The notes under the pieces: model-generated
What the model was told of the DNA's origin: nothing
The model's input: only the letters and a program-made list of their open reading frames with translations
The model's database searches: none
From: Myxococcus sp.
GTDB taxonomy: Bacteria; Myxococcota; Myxococcia; Myxococcales; Myxococcaceae
Reading direction: 5' to 3'
Assembly: GCA_014879945.1 (NCBI GenBank)
Contig: JACSRE010000148.1
Span: 16,728 to 80,727 of the forward strand
Length of the DNA stretch: 64,000 nt
In this document: positions 51,541-61,535 of the stretch, piece by piece
Layout: the number at the start of each line of letters is the position of its first letter
Position numbering within the stretch: position 1 is the first letter of the stretch
Program-made: the position numbers and the translations under genes

Positions 51541-54009
51541 ATGGCTCGTCTCGTCGCCGCTCTCGTCGCGCTGCTGTCGGCGACGTCGCTGTCTCAGACC
51601 ATCAACCTCGCCAACGCCGACCCGTCTCGCGGCGTGACGCTGCTACCCGACGCGCTGGCCTTCGCCGACGAGTCCACCGCCCTCACCTACAACCCCGCAG
51701 GCCTCGGCCGGGTCGACGGGTGGAACGTCATCTACGTTCACGAGCGCAGCCAGACGCGAGGGCTGACGGGCAACGCCGCCTACGCCGCGACGGGCATCGG
51801 CGACGCCTTCGGCCTCGGCCTGGGCGTGAACGCGCTCGCCGGGGGCAGCAACCTGACGCGGCTCTCGGTGGGCACCTCGTTCGGGCCCCAGGCCTTCTCG
51901 GGCGGCGCGAGCGCGAGCTGGTTCCTCAACGGCCCGACGCGCGGGCTGTTCGCCGTCGATCTGGGCCTGCAGTCGCGCCCGGTGCGGTGGCTCAGCTTCG
52001 GCGCCACCGTGCGCAACGTGAACGCGCCCGCCAACGCCGACACCGCCTTCGCGCGGGAGTGGGGCCTGGGCGTGGGCGTTCGGCCCTTCGAAGAGGTCGT
52101 CACCCTCGGCGTCGACTGGTACTTCCCCGAGCAGCGCCTGGGCGAGCTCAGCCGCCTCCAGTACACCGCGAAGGCCACCGTCATTCGCGGGCTCCGGGTC
52201 TCGGCCGGGGTCAGCCATGGCTTCACCCCGCAGTCGCCGCTCGCGTTTCAGGCGGGCGTCGGCGTCGATCTCGAGAACTTCGGGTACACCCAGGGCTTCG
52301 GCACCGCCAACGGCGGGTTCGATCTCCAGTTCATGGGGCGCGTCTCGGGCGACAAGTACGGCTCGATCGTCCCCAGCAAGAAGCTGGCGGTGATCTCGGT
52401 GGGCGACCTCGGCGCCGAGGGCGGCGCCACCCTGGGCGCCCTGCTCGGCGTGGCGTCGGAGGACCGCTACCTGCGCTTCCTGCGCTTCCTCGATCGCGCC
52501 TCGCGAGATCCCGACCTCGCGGGGGTGCTGATCAAGATCGAGGGCGCGGGCCTCGGCATGGCCCGGGCCGACGAGGTGCGCGCCGGCATCGAGCGGCTCC
52601 GCGCCGCCGGGAAGAAGACCTACGCGTACATCTTGAGCGCCGGCGACGCCGAGTACCTGATGGCGTCGGCCTGCGACGGCATCTTCGCGGCGAGCGAGGC
52701 CATGTACATCGTCGACGGCGTGCGCTCCGCGGTCACCTACTTCGGCGGCGCCGCGGAGCAGCTCGGGGTCACCGTCGACGTGGCACGGGTCGGGGCCTAC
52801 AAGTCGTTCCCCGATCAGTTCACCCGCAAGGACATGAGCGACGAGCAGCGCGAGACGCTCAACGCGTACCTCGACACCGCCGACGCCGTGCTCACCGAGC
52901 GCGTCACCGCCCGCCGCGGCCTCACCGCCGAGGCGTGGAAGGCCGGCCTCGACGAGGGCATCAAGCCACCCCGCCGCGCGAAGGAGCTCGGGCAGATCGA
53001 CGAGGTCGTCACGCCGCAACAGCTCGACGAGCGCGTCAAGGCGGCGCTCCCCGATGGCAAGGCCACCCGCTCGTACCGGCCCTTCGATCAACGCGACACC
53101 CGCTGGGGCGGCCCGCGGAAGATCGCGGTGGTGCCCGTGCTGGGCAACATCGCGGGGGGCAAGAGCCAGTCGTCGCCCATCGGCGGCGCCATCGCGGGCG
53201 CCGAGAGCTTCATCGAGGCCCTGCGCGAGGCCACCGAAGACCCCGACGTCAAGGCCATCGTCCTCCGCGTCGACTCGGGCGGCGGCGACGGCCTCGCGTC
53301 CGATCTGATGTACCGGGCGGTGCTCGAGGCGAAGAAGAAGAAGCCCATCGTCGCCTCGATGGGCGACGCCGCGGCCTCGGGCGGCTACTACGTCGCGATG
53401 GGCGCCGATGAGCTCTGGGCGAACCCCACCACCCTCACCGGCAGCATCGGCGTCTTCTACGCCAAGCCCGCCATCAAGGGCCTCGCCAACCGGTACGGCG
53501 TCACCCAGGAGGCGATCACCCGCAGCAAGCTGGCCGGCGTGGCTGACTTCTTCGAGCCGTGGACCGACGAGCAACGCGCTGCTGCCCAGCGGTGGATCGA
53601 CGACTTCTACGACACCTTCATCACCGAGGTCGCCGCGAGCCGGAAGATGAAGAAGGAGGACGTCGATCAGGTCGCCCGCGGCCGCGTCTGGAGCGGGCGC
53701 GACGCGAAGCTGCACGGGCTGGTCGATCAGCTCGGCGGGCTGATGGACGCGGTGCGCGCCGCCAAGGTGCGCGGGGGCATCGAAGAGGGCGACGACGACT
53801 TCCAGCTGGCCATCTTCCAGGCGCGCGGCAGCCTGCTGGGGTCGCTCCTGGGCGTCACCGCCCCGACCCTGCTGGAGCAGCCGCTGCCCAACGCCTCGCC
53901 CCTGCCCCAGGCCCTGGAGCCGATCGTCAAGCAGCTGGGCCCCTACGGCTGGCTGTTCGGCCCGCCCGCGGTCCAGGCGCGCCTGGAGTTCCAGGTCGAC
54001 CTGCGCTGA
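51541..54009 (+). CDS. sppA: Outer-membrane beta-barrel-like domain fused to signal peptide peptidase SppA
   Basis: An 822-residue fusion. MARLVAALVALLSATSLS is a signal peptide. Residues about 20-285 read as a TraF/PorV-like beta barrel: ADESTALTYNPAGLGR opening, then alternating amphipathic strands such as GLGLGVNALAGGSNLTRLSV and LGLQSRPVRWLSFGATVRN. Residues about 290-780 form a full double-domain S49 peptidase: catalytic Lys421 in VGAYKSFPDQF and Ser613 in AAASGGYYVAM, 192 residues apart (200 in E. coli SppA). SppA is normally an inner-membrane enzyme that degrades signal peptides. Fusion to an outer-membrane-type barrel places the protease differently, perhaps facing the periplasm from the outer membrane. 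Confidence 0.8.
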   Translation: MARLVAALVALLSATSLSQTINLANADPSRGVTLLPDALAFADESTALTYNPAGLGRVDGWNVIYVHERSQTRGLTGNAAYAATGIGDAFGLGLGVNALAGGSNLTRLSVGTSFGPQAFSGGASASWFLNGPTRGLFAVDLGLQSRPVRWLSFGATVRNVNAPANADTAFAREWGLGVGVRPFEEVVTLGVDWYFPEQRLGELSRLQYTAKATVIRGLRVSAGVSHGFTPQSPLAFQAGVGVDLENFGYTQGFGTANGGFDLQFMGRVSGDKYGSIVPSKKLAVISVGDLGAEGGATLGALLGVASEDRYLRFLRFLDRASRDPDLAGVLIKIEGAGLGMARADEVRAGIERLRAAGKKTYAYILSAGDAEYLMASACDGIFAASEAMYIVDGVRSAVTYFGGAAEQLGVTVDVARVGAYKSFPDQFTRKDMSDEQRETLNAYLDTADAVLTERVTARRGLTAEAWKAGLDEGIKPPRRAKELGQIDEVVTPQQLDERVKAALPDGKATRSYRPFDQRDTRWGGPRKIAVVPVLGNIAGGKSQSSPIGGAIAGAESFIEALREATEDPDVKAIVLRVDSGGGDGLASDLMYRAVLEAKKKKPIVASMGDAAASGGYYVAMGADELWANPTTLTGSIGVFYAKPAIKGLANRYGVTQEAITRSKLAGVADFFEPWTDEQRAAAQRWIDDFYDTFITEVAASRKMKKEDVDQVARGRVWSGRDAKLHGLVDQLGGLMDAVRAAKVRGGIEEGDDDFQLAIFQARGSLLGSLLGVTAPTLLEQPLPNASPLPQALEPIVKQLGPYGWLFGPPAVQARLEFQVDLR

Positions 54010-54221
54010 CGGCGAAGAGGCGTGCGGACCGCAGGGGGAGCTGCTACACCCACCTTCGTCACCTCGATAGGTCCGGTCAGTCGACGGCCCCGGGGTGATT
54101 CAGGGTCGCATCGATTGGTGGCCTCACGGCGACGTGCTCCACCCGGTGGCTTCAGACCCTGCCCCACCACGACGCTGGAAACGCCGCGACGGACGCTTCC
54201 GTCACGGCGCGCGAGAGGCCC

Positions 54222-55739
54222 ATGAGCGAAGAGAACGAACCGAACGACCCGACCGCCCCCACGCCGCCCAGCGCCCCCGCGAACGCCGGTGGTGGTGATG
54301 ATGGTGGTGATGACGACGGCGGCGACGAAGGCCCCGACGACGGCTCCGACGAAGGCGGTGACGCCAACGCGCAGCAGGCCGGTCAACCCGGGCAGCCGGG
54401 CCAGCCCGGTCAGGGTCGCCGGCGCCGGCGCCGTCGCCGCCGCAAGGGCAACCCGGTCTTCTTCACCGAAGACGGCCAGGCCTTCCGCAAGGTGATTCAG
54501 CCCGACGGCCAGGTGGTGAACATCTTCCTCACCGCTCAGGAGCTCGAGCAGCACAAGCAGCGCCTCGCGCAGCAGCAGGCCACCCAGCAGCAGGCCACCC
54601 AGATGCGGGTCGCCCAGCAGACCGGCCAGCCGGTGCAGGTGCCCACGCAGATCGTCGAGGGCGTGCTCGACACCGAGGTGAAGGGGCAGAACGCGATGCT
54701 GCGCTCGCTCAAGCGCAACCTGCTGCCCGGGCCCGACGACGCCGAGATCCCCAAGAACCTGGTGCAGAAGCTGCGGCTGCGCGCCGGCCAGTACCTCACC
54801 GCGAAGGCGCAGATGAAGGGCCTCAAGGGCACCATCGTCAGCGTCGAGACCGTCGACGGCGTGCCGATGGACAAGGCCACCCGCGCGCCCCACTTCAACG
54901 ATCTGACGTCGGTCGACCCGGTGGAGCGCCTCAAGCTCGAGCACTCCCACGCCGAGATGCTGACCCGCGTGCTCGATCTGATCGCGCCGCTCGGCAAGGG
55001 CCAGCGCGCGCTGATCACCGCCCCGCCGAAGACGGGCAAGACGATCATGCTTCAGAAGATCGCCCAGGCGATTCTGCTGAACCACCCCGAGTGCCACGTC
55101 ATGGTGCTGCTCATCGACGAGCGCCCCGAAGAAGTGACGGACATGCGGCGCAACATCAAGGCCGAGGTGCTGGCCTCGAGCAGCGATCAGTCGCCCGCCA
55201 ACCACCTGCGGGTCGCCGAGCTCGCCATGGAGCGCGCCCGCCGGCTCGTCGAGAACGGCAAGGACGTGGTGGTGCTGCTCGACTCGATCACCCGCCTGGC
55301 GCGCGCCTTCAACAAAGAGGTCGACTCCTCTGGGCGCACCATGTCGGGCGGCGTCGACTCGCGCGCCCTCGAGCGCCCCAAGCGCATGTTCGGCGCGGCC
55401 CGCGCCACCGAAGAGGGCGGCACCCTCACCATCATCGGCACCGCGCTCATCGACACCGGCAGCCGCATGGACGAGGTGATCTTCGAGGAGTTCAAGGGCA
55501 CCGGGAACAGCGAGATCGTGCTCGACCGGCTGCTCGCCGAGAAGCGCATCTGGCCGGCCATCAACATTCCGCAGTCGGGCACCCGCAAGGAAGAGAAGCT
55601 CTTCGTCTTCAAGGAGTACGAGAAGGTGAAGAAGCTGCGGCAGATGCTCTTCTCGGTGAAGCCCGTCGAGGCCATGGAGGCCCTCATCAAGCGCCTGAGC
55701 CGGTACACGTACAACGAAGAGTTCCTCGAAGAGCTCTGA
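54222..55739 (+). CDS. rho: Transcription termination factor Rho with disordered N-terminal extension
   Basis: Rho is the hexameric RNA helicase that ends transcription. The 505-residue product has an unusual N-terminus. Residues 1-50 are Pro/Gly/Asp-rich and acidic, 52-65 a (GQP) run, 66-75 nine Arg and one Lys. About 110-135 is Gln-rich. The conserved part starts near 140: QNAMLRSLKRNLLPGPDDAE, RNA-binding domain, Walker A APPKTGKT near 265-272, LLIDERPEEVTDMRR, DSITRLARAFNKE and GGVDSRALERPKRMFGAARA. The standard CSD motif is less clear. The 212-base gap upstream shows no gene or recognisable leader. Confidence 0.95.
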   Translation: MSEENEPNDPTAPTPPSAPANAGGGDDGGDDDGGDEGPDDGSDEGGDANAQQAGQPGQPGQPGQGRRRRRRRRRKGNPVFFTEDGQAFRKVIQPDGQVVNIFLTAQELEQHKQRLAQQQATQQQATQMRVAQQTGQPVQVPTQIVEGVLDTEVKGQNAMLRSLKRNLLPGPDDAEIPKNLVQKLRLRAGQYLTAKAQMKGLKGTIVSVETVDGVPMDKATRAPHFNDLTSVDPVERLKLEHSHAEMLTRVLDLIAPLGKGQRALITAPPKTGKTIMLQKIAQAILLNHPECHVMVLLIDERPEEVTDMRRNIKAEVLASSSDQSPANHLRVAELAMERARRLVENGKDVVVLLDSITRLARAFNKEVDSSGRTMSGGVDSRALERPKRMFGAARATEEGGTLTIIGTALIDTGSRMDEVIFEEFKGTGNSEIVLDRLLAEKRIWPAINIPQSGTRKEEKLFVFKEYEKVKKLRQMLFSVKPVEAMEALIKRLSRYTYNEEFLEEL

Positions 55740-55803
55740 CCCGCGGCGGGGCTGAAAAACCGGTCGCGGCAGACGAGGGCGGGCCCTAAGCTCTCGAGCG
55801 TCG

Positions 55804-56073
55804 ATGAGCCTCGGATCCGGTCGTTGTCACTACCACCCCGATCGCGCCGGCCTCGGCATCTGCGTCGAGTGCCGCAACGTGATCTGCGTGGAGTGCACGA
55901 CGCAGTTCGAGGGCATCAACCGCTGCGCCACCTGCCTGGGCAGGCGCCTGGCGAAGGCGCGGCAGCAGGTGGCCCGCAACGACTGGTCGTTCGGCAATCT
56001 GACCCTGGCGGCGCTCTGCGTGCTCCTCGTCTTCGGCGGCTTCTACGGGCTCGCCGCCCTGCTGGCGGGCTGA
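55804..56073 (+). CDS. B-box-type zinc-finger protein with one membrane span
   Basis: An 89-residue protein. Residues 8-44 hold eight metal ligands: C8, H11, C20, C23, C28, C31, C41 and C44 (CHYHPDRAGLGICVECRNVI, then CVECTTQFEGINRCATCL), a B-box/rhomboid-associated type zinc finger. A hydrophobic helix spans about 63-87, so the finger faces the cytoplasm. Such proteins sit beside rhomboid or MoxR loci. ATG 55804 gives the first finger. It is 3 bases before the DUF4129 gene, 64 bases after rho. Confidence 0.78.
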   Translation: MSLGSGRCHYHPDRAGLGICVECRNVICVECTTQFEGINRCATCLGRRLAKARQQVARNDWSFGNLTLAALCVLLVFGGFYGLAALLAG

Positions 56074-56076
56074 GCG

Positions 56077-57909
56077 ATGGCCGTCGACGCGCTCCAGCTC
56101 AGGCCGCGCAGCACCCTCGCCCTCTACGACGCGGCCCTGCGCGCCGCCGCCGGCTCTTCAGGGCTCTGGGTGCTGCTGATGCCGGCCTCTGCCGCGCTCG
56201 TCTTCACCTTCTTCACGCTCGCCGAGGCCGTGCAGCGCGGCCAGCCGCTGCTGCTGCCGGTGCTCGGCCTCACCGCGGCGTGGGTGTTTCGGAGCGTCTC
56301 CCAGGGCGCCGCCAGCCACTTCCTCGAGCAGCAGATCCTCTCGCAGGCCGAGCCGACGGCCCGCTCCAGCCTCCTCCTGGCGCTGCGGCGCGCACCCGGG
56401 CTGATCGTCGCGGGGACGATTCAGCTCGTCATCGACGCGACCATCGCCCTCTTCACCTTCGGCATCGGCTTCTTCTTCGTCGGCGCGCACCAGGCGATCT
56501 TCGCGGCGGCCATGCGAGGCGAAGGCAGCGCGCTGGGGCTCTACGGCACCTCGTCGCGGCTCCTGGGCGCGGCGCGCCACACCGCGCCGTTCCTGAGGCT
56601 CTGCAACTCGCTCCAGCTCGTGCTGGTGATCAACCTGCACGTCGGCGTCGCCTTCTTGATGCTGCTGGGGCAGCAGCTGCTCGCGCTCGATCTCAACTTC
56701 GTCTCGCGCTTCGCGTCCGTCGACAACCCCACCTGGGTGGCGACGATCTTCGTGGTCGCCTTCGCGCTCTTCGAGCCGGTGCGCGCGGCGACCGGCGTGC
56801 TGCTGCTGATCGACGGCCGGGTTCGGCAGGAGGGCCTCGACCTGGTCGCGCAGGTCGAGCAGCTCCCCCGTCGGAGGCGGCCGAAGGCGCCCCTCGTCGC
56901 GACCGCGCTGCTGGCCATGCTGCTGGCGGCCCCGGTGCTCGCGCAGGCCACGGGCGAGCCCACGGCGCTGCGCCACCGCGTCGAGCGGCTGGTCGACGAG
57001 TGCGAGATGTCGGGCCGGGTGAGGCAGGAGCAGCTCGAGCGGCTCGACGGCGTCTCGCAGCGCGACCACTCGGCCCTCACCCGCTTCATCAGCCGCGTCG
57101 AGCGCCGCGCCTACGACGAGCAGGACTGTGACGCCGCCGAAGACGATCTGCGCGAGGGCCTCAAGGAGCTCGACGCCGCGCTGGCGCTCTCGAACGCCGC
57201 CGCGGCGCAGGCGGCCCGCGAAGACGCCCAGAAGATCCTCGCCAGGCCCGAGTTCCAGGTGATCGAGAAGAAGCCCGCCGAGCCCGAGGCCCCGCAAGCC
57301 GACGAGCCGCCCAGCACCTTCTGGAAGTGGGTGCAGAAGCTGCTCAAGCGCTTCTTCGAGTGGCTCCTCGAGCGCGACGACCAGCCGACCATTCGCGAGC
57401 CGGCCTTCGGCGGTGAGATGGCGGGCGCCAACGCGGTGATGATCGTCATCGTGGTGGCCCTGGTGGGGTTGCTGGTGTTCCTGCTGCTCCAGTTCCGCCG
57501 CAAGCCCGACGACGACGAGGCCAGGGGTGAAGCCGCCGCGCTCGGCGAGTCGCCGCTCTCGACCGACCCGATGAGCGCGCTCTCGAAGCGCCCCGAGACG
57601 TGGGCCGGCCTGGCCGACACCCTGGCGGCGAAGGGCGAGTACCGTGAGGCGATTCGGCACCTGTACCTCGCCCTGCTCTCGCACCTGCACCGCGGCGGCG
57701 TCATCGACTACGACCCCACGCGCTCGAACTGGGACTACCTGTTCGGCTTCAAGGGCCAGGGCGAGGCGAAGTCGGCCTTCCGCGAGCTGACCCGCCGCTT
57801 CGACTTCGCCTGGTACGGCAACCTCGACGTCACCGACGCGGCGTACCGCGCCTTCCGCGTCATCGTTCAGCCGCTCCTCTCGACGGGCGGGGGGCCGGCC
57901 GATGCGTGA
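56077..57909 (+). CDS. Membrane protein with C-terminal DUF4129 domain
   Basis: A 610-residue protein. Residues about 20-260 hold five or six membrane spans (SSGLWVLLMPASAALVFTFF; LIVAGTIQLVIDATIALFTF). A periplasmic, charged helical region (about 290-425) is bounded by further spans near 270-290 and 448-468. The cytoplasmic DUF4129 domain (about 500-600) has EYREAIRHLYLALLSHLHRG and RSNWDYLFGFKG. DUF4129 proteins are the standard partner of MoxR and DUF58 genes. The stop overlaps the next gene by eight bases. Confidence 0.78.
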   Translation: MAVDALQLRPRSTLALYDAALRAAAGSSGLWVLLMPASAALVFTFFTLAEAVQRGQPLLLPVLGLTAAWVFRSVSQGAASHFLEQQILSQAEPTARSSLLLALRRAPGLIVAGTIQLVIDATIALFTFGIGFFFVGAHQAIFAAAMRGEGSALGLYGTSSRLLGAARHTAPFLRLCNSLQLVLVINLHVGVAFLMLLGQQLLALDLNFVSRFASVDNPTWVATIFVVAFALFEPVRAATGVLLLIDGRVRQEGLDLVAQVEQLPRRRRPKAPLVATALLAMLLAAPVLAQATGEPTALRHRVERLVDECEMSGRVRQEQLERLDGVSQRDHSALTRFISRVERRAYDEQDCDAAEDDLREGLKELDAALALSNAAAAQAAREDAQKILARPEFQVIEKKPAEPEAPQADEPPSTFWKWVQKLLKRFFEWLLERDDQPTIREPAFGGEMAGANAVMIVIVVALVGLLVFLLLQFRRKPDDDEARGEAAALGESPLSTDPMSALSKRPETWAGLADTLAAKGEYREAIRHLYLALLSHLHRGGVIDYDPTRSNWDYLFGFKGQGEAKSAFRELTRRFDFAWYGNLDVTDAAYRAFRVIVQPLLSTGGGPADA

Positions 57910-59194
57910 CCGGTTCCCGCTGCTGATGATCTCGGGCCTCTTGCTCCTGGGCGCCTTCGGCTCGTTCGTGATGAAGGGCGCGCGGCGCGGCGCGTTCGCC
58001 GATCGGCTGTCGACCTACCGCTCCGAGCCCAGCGGCGCGCGCGCGGTCTTCCTGCTGCTCGGTGAGGCCGGGCTCCCCGCCGAGCGGTGGCAACAGAACT
58101 TCGAGGTGATCGATCGCGGCACCTCCCTGGTGCTCCTGGGCACGGCCTTCCGCGACGCCACCGACGTCAAGAGCAGGAACCCCGGGGCGGCCGACGCGGG
58201 CTTCTTCGATGACGCTGACGAGCTCACCGACGAGGAGCGCGAGGAGTTCAAGGAGCGCGGCCTCAACGCCTACCGGAGCCCGCCCGTCACATCGGACGAG
58301 ACGAAGAAGCTGCTCGAGCACATTCGCAACGGCGGCACCGTCATCTACGCCCCGTGGGATCAGGACGAGAACGATCTGCTCACCGCGGTCGACGTGTACC
58401 TCGAGCGCGCCGAGCACCGGAAAGAGCTCACCACCCTGGTGCCCGCGCAGCCCTCGCGTTTCACGGTGGGCGTGGAGCGGCTCGAGGCGCGCGTGCGCGT
58501 GTGGCTCGATCTTCCACCGGGCGCGGTGGCGCTGCTGGTGGACGAGGGCGCCGAGAAGACGGTGGTGGGCCTGGTGCCCTACGGGCAGGGGCGGTTGATC
58601 ATCATCGGGGCCCCGGAGCTCGCGATGAACGCCGCCCTCACCCGCGCCGACAACGCGCTGTTCTGGACGGCCGTGGGCCGGGCCCTCGCCTCGACCGGCC
58701 CCATCGCGTTCGACGAGTTCCACCACGGCTTCACCGGAGATCGCTCCATCGCCGAGTTCGCCGCCCGCTACGGCCTGCAGTTCGCCGCCGCCCAGCTGTT
58801 GCTCGGGGTGATCCTCTGGGCCGCCTCGCTCAAGCGCTTTGGCCGGCCTCGGCAGCCCCCCGACGCCGCGCGCATCGGGGCCACCGACGCCCTCTTCGCC
58901 ACCAGCCGCCTGTACCGCGAGGGCAAGCACCACGGGCACGCCGCGTCGTCGATCGCCAGAGCGCTCGCCGCCGAGTTCGCCACCCGCGCCGGCGTGTCGG
59001 CCCGCGCCGAGCCCTCCGAGATCTCGGCCGCGCTCGATCTGCGCGGCCGAAGAGACCTCGCCAACGCGCTCCTCGACGTCACCCGCGCCGCCAACGCCGC
59101 CAGCAGTGACGCCAACGTCGAGGCCGTGGCACGCCTCGCCGCCCTCGCCCGCCTCAAGCTCGACGCCTCATCGAAGAAAGGCCGCACCGAATGA
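57902..59194 (+). CDS. DUF4350 domain membrane protein
   Basis: A 430-residue protein anchored by an N-terminal span ([18 protein letters not shown]) and another near 290-308. The region between holds DUF4350, a GATase1-like fold with [39 protein letters not shown] and [17 protein letters not shown]. The C-terminal tail is helical. DUF4350 proteins accompany MoxR/DUF58/DUF4129 genes and may bind a small ligand. It overlaps both neighbours (8 and 4 bases), so the cluster is tightly co-translated. Confidence 0.8.
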   Translation: MRDRFPLLMISGLLLLGAFGSFVMKGARRGAFADRLSTYRSEPSGARAVFLLLGEAGLPAERWQQNFEVIDRGTSLVLLGTAFRDATDVKSRNPGAADAGFFDDADELTDEEREEFKERGLNAYRSPPVTSDETKKLLEHIRNGGTVIYAPWDQDENDLLTAVDVYLERAEHRKELTTLVPAQPSRFTVGVERLEARVRVWLDLPPGAVALLVDEGAEKTVVGLVPYGQGRLIIIGAPELAMNAALTRADNALFWTAVGRALASTGPIAFDEFHHGFTGDRSIAEFAARYGLQFAAAQLLLGVILWAASLKRFGRPRQPPDAARIGATDALFATSRLYREGKHHGHAASSIARALAAEFATRAGVSARAEPSEISAALDLRGRRDLANALLDVTRAANAASSDANVEAVARLAALARLKLDASSKKGRTE

Positions 59195-60201
59195 CACCCA
59201 CTGGTGGTCCCATTGCGCCCGTCCCCGTCACCGCAGCGCCCTCTGCCGCGGTCACCATCGCCCACCAGGTGCGGGAGGCCGCGCTCGCCGAGGTCCGCAA
59301 GGCCGTGGTGGGGCAGGACGAGGCCCTCGAGCTGATGCTCTGCGGGCTCATCACCGGGGGCCACGTGCTCCTCGAGGGCGTGCCGGGCGTCGCCAAGACG
59401 TTGATGGCGCGCGCGCTGGCGCTGAGCGTGTCGGCCGAGTTCCGCCGCATTCAGTTCACGCCCGATCTCATGCCGGCCGACATCCTCGGCACCAGCGTGT
59501 TCGATCTGAAGTCGCAGTCGTTCGTGCTGGTGAAGGGGCCGATCTTCACCGACCTGCTGCTGGCCGACGAGATCAACCGCGCGCCGGCGAAGACGCAGTC
59601 GGCGCTCCTCGAGGCGATGCAGGAGCGCAGCGTCTCGCTCGAGGGCAAGCACACCACCCTGTCGCCCATCTTCACCGTGTTCGCGACCCAGAACCCGGTG
59701 GAGTCCGAGGGCACCTACCCCCTGCCCGAGGCGCAGCTCGATCGGTTCCTCTTCAAGATCGACGTCGGCTACCCCAGCGACCAGGAGGAGGAGTCGATCC
59801 TCCAGGCGGTGCACCGCGGCTTCGACTCGGGCGACCTCGCGCGCGCCGGCGTCAAGGCGGCCATCACCCAGGCGCAGCTGATGGCGGCCCGCGACTCCAT
59901 GCGGCAGGTGGGCGTCGAGCCGGCGGTGCTGACCTACGTGCGAAAGCTGGTCGCGGCGACCCGCACGTCGAACCGCATTCGCCTCGGCGCGGGGCCGCGG
60001 GCGGGCGTGCACCTGCTGCTGGCCTCGAAGGCGCTGGCGGCGCTGCGGGGCCGCGCCTTCGTCACCCCCGACGACGTGCGCTACCTCGCCCCCCCGGTCT
60101 TGAAGCACCGGCTGCTGCTGTCACCCGACGCCGAGCTCGACGGCGCCACGCCGGCCGAGGTGCTGCGCGAGGTGGTGAACACCGTCGAGGTTCCCCGGTA
60201 A
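59191..60201 (+). CDS. moxR: MoxR family AAA+ ATPase
   Basis: MoxR ATPases act as chaperones that insert cofactors or mature protein complexes, often with VWA-domain partners. The 336-residue product has Walker A GVPGVAKT (63-70), Walker [11 protein letters not shown] (about 122-131), sensor 1 [20 protein letters not shown] and the family lid domain. Start overlaps the DUF4350 stop (ATGA). DUF58, its usual partner, follows 2 bases later. Confidence 0.93.
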   Translation: MTPTGGPIAPVPVTAAPSAAVTIAHQVREAALAEVRKAVVGQDEALELMLCGLITGGHVLLEGVPGVAKTLMARALALSVSAEFRRIQFTPDLMPADILGTSVFDLKSQSFVLVKGPIFTDLLLADEINRAPAKTQSALLEAMQERSVSLEGKHTTLSPIFTVFATQNPVESEGTYPLPEAQLDRFLFKIDVGYPSDQEEESILQAVHRGFDSGDLARAGVKAAITQAQLMAARDSMRQVGVEPAVLTYVRKLVAATRTSNRIRLGAGPRAGVHLLLASKALAALRGRAFVTPDDVRYLAPPVLKHRLLLSPDAELDGATPAEVLREVVNTVEVPR

Positions 60202-60203
60202 CC

Positions 60204-61511
60204 GTGATCCCGTCTGCGCGACTGTGGGCGACGCTGTGCCTGCTGGCGATCCCCACGATCGCCGCGGGCTTCATCACGGGCCTCTGGCCCCTGGTGCTGC
60301 TCGTCGACGTCTCGCTGCTGACGCTCGCCGGCCTCGACTGGGCGGTGGCGCGCCGCGCCTCGGTGAAGGTGGCGCGCGAGCTGCCGCACCGGTTTCAGGT
60401 CGGCGTCGAGAACAAGGTGGTCCTCGACGTGGTGAACCCGGGCCCGCAGCGCCTGGTGCTCGCCCTCAAGGACGACAGCCCAGACGGCTTCGGCGCGAGC
60501 CCGGAGCAGCTGCACTTCACGCTCTCGGCCAAGAGCCGGGTCCGGCTGCCCTACGTCTGCACGCCGAAGGGCCGGGGGCGCTTCGAGTTCGCCGATCTCA
60601 CCCTGCGGGTGCGTGGGCCGCTGGGCCTGAGCTGGCACGAGCGCGTGATCGCCGCCTCGACGCAGGTCTCGGTCTTCCCCGACATGCGCGGCGCGAGCCG
60701 GCTGCTGCTGTCCGACGCGGCGCTCGACTTCGTGAACCTGGGGCTGCGCCAGCTGCGCCGCGACGGCCGCGGCACCGAGTTCGCGCGGCTGCGCGACTAC
60801 GCGCAGGGAGACTCGGTGCGTGACGTCGACTGGAAGGCCAGCGCCCGGCGCGGCAAGCCCGTCACCCGCGTGATGGAGTCGGAGCGCTCCCAGACGGTCT
60901 TCATCGGCGTCGACGCCGGCCGCAGCATGGCCGCGCAGGTCGACGGGCTCTCGAAGCTCGATCACGCCGTCAACGCCGCCCTCTTCCTGGCCTTCGTGGC
61001 CATCAGGAACGGAGACCGGGTGGGGCTGGTCGTCTTCGCCGACGGGGTCAAGTCGTTCCTCCCGCCGGGCTCGGGGCGCGCGCAGTATCGGAAGATCGTC
61101 GACACCCTGTACTCGTCGCGGCCGAGCCTCACCTACGTCGACTACCTCGCGCTCTTCAAGGAGCTCAACGTGCGCCTGGTGCGCCGCAGCCTGCTGTGCG
61201 TCTTCACCGACTTCCTCGACGAAGATCAGGCCGCCACCATGGTGGGCCCCATGCGCCGCCTCGCGAAACGGCACGTGCCGGTGTGTCTGTCGATCAAAGA
61301 CGCCGCGCTCCACCGGCTCTTGCGCACGCCCCCCCCTGACGCCGAGACCGCCTACCAGCACGCCGTGGCCAGCGAGCTGCTGCTCGAACGTGAGGCCGCC
61401 AAGCGAAAGGTGGGGCAAGATGGCGTCGCCGTCATCGACGTCGAGGCCGACGCGCTGTCGCTCGCCGCGGTGAACAAGTACCTGGAGATCAAGTCACGCG
61501 GCGCGCTCTGA
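60204..61511 (+). CDS. DUF58 domain (VWA-like) membrane protein
   Basis: A 435-residue protein starting at GTG 60204. Two hydrophobic stretches near the N-terminus (LCLLAIPTIAAGFITGLWPL, LVLLVDVSLLTLAG) precede a beta-rich domain. The DUF58 core has EFARLRDYAQGDSVRDVDWK followed by ARRGKPVTRVMESE. The VWA-like segment FIGVDAGRSMAAQVDGLSK replaces the usual MIDAS DxSxS by DAGRS. This is MoxR's canonical partner. Confidence 0.92.
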   Translation: MIPSARLWATLCLLAIPTIAAGFITGLWPLVLLVDVSLLTLAGLDWAVARRASVKVARELPHRFQVGVENKVVLDVVNPGPQRLVLALKDDSPDGFGASPEQLHFTLSAKSRVRLPYVCTPKGRGRFEFADLTLRVRGPLGLSWHERVIAASTQVSVFPDMRGASRLLLSDAALDFVNLGLRQLRRDGRGTEFARLRDYAQGDSVRDVDWKASARRGKPVTRVMESERSQTVFIGVDAGRSMAAQVDGLSKLDHAVNAALFLAFVAIRNGDRVGLVVFADGVKSFLPPGSGRAQYRKIVDTLYSSRPSLTYVDYLALFKELNVRLVRRSLLCVFTDFLDEDQAATMVGPMRRLAKRHVPVCLSIKDAALHRLLRTPPPDAETAYQHAVASELLLEREAAKRKVGQDGVAVIDVEADALSLAAVNKYLEIKSRGAL

Positions 61512-61535
61512 CGCGCCCCTTTCGAAGGAACCCCC

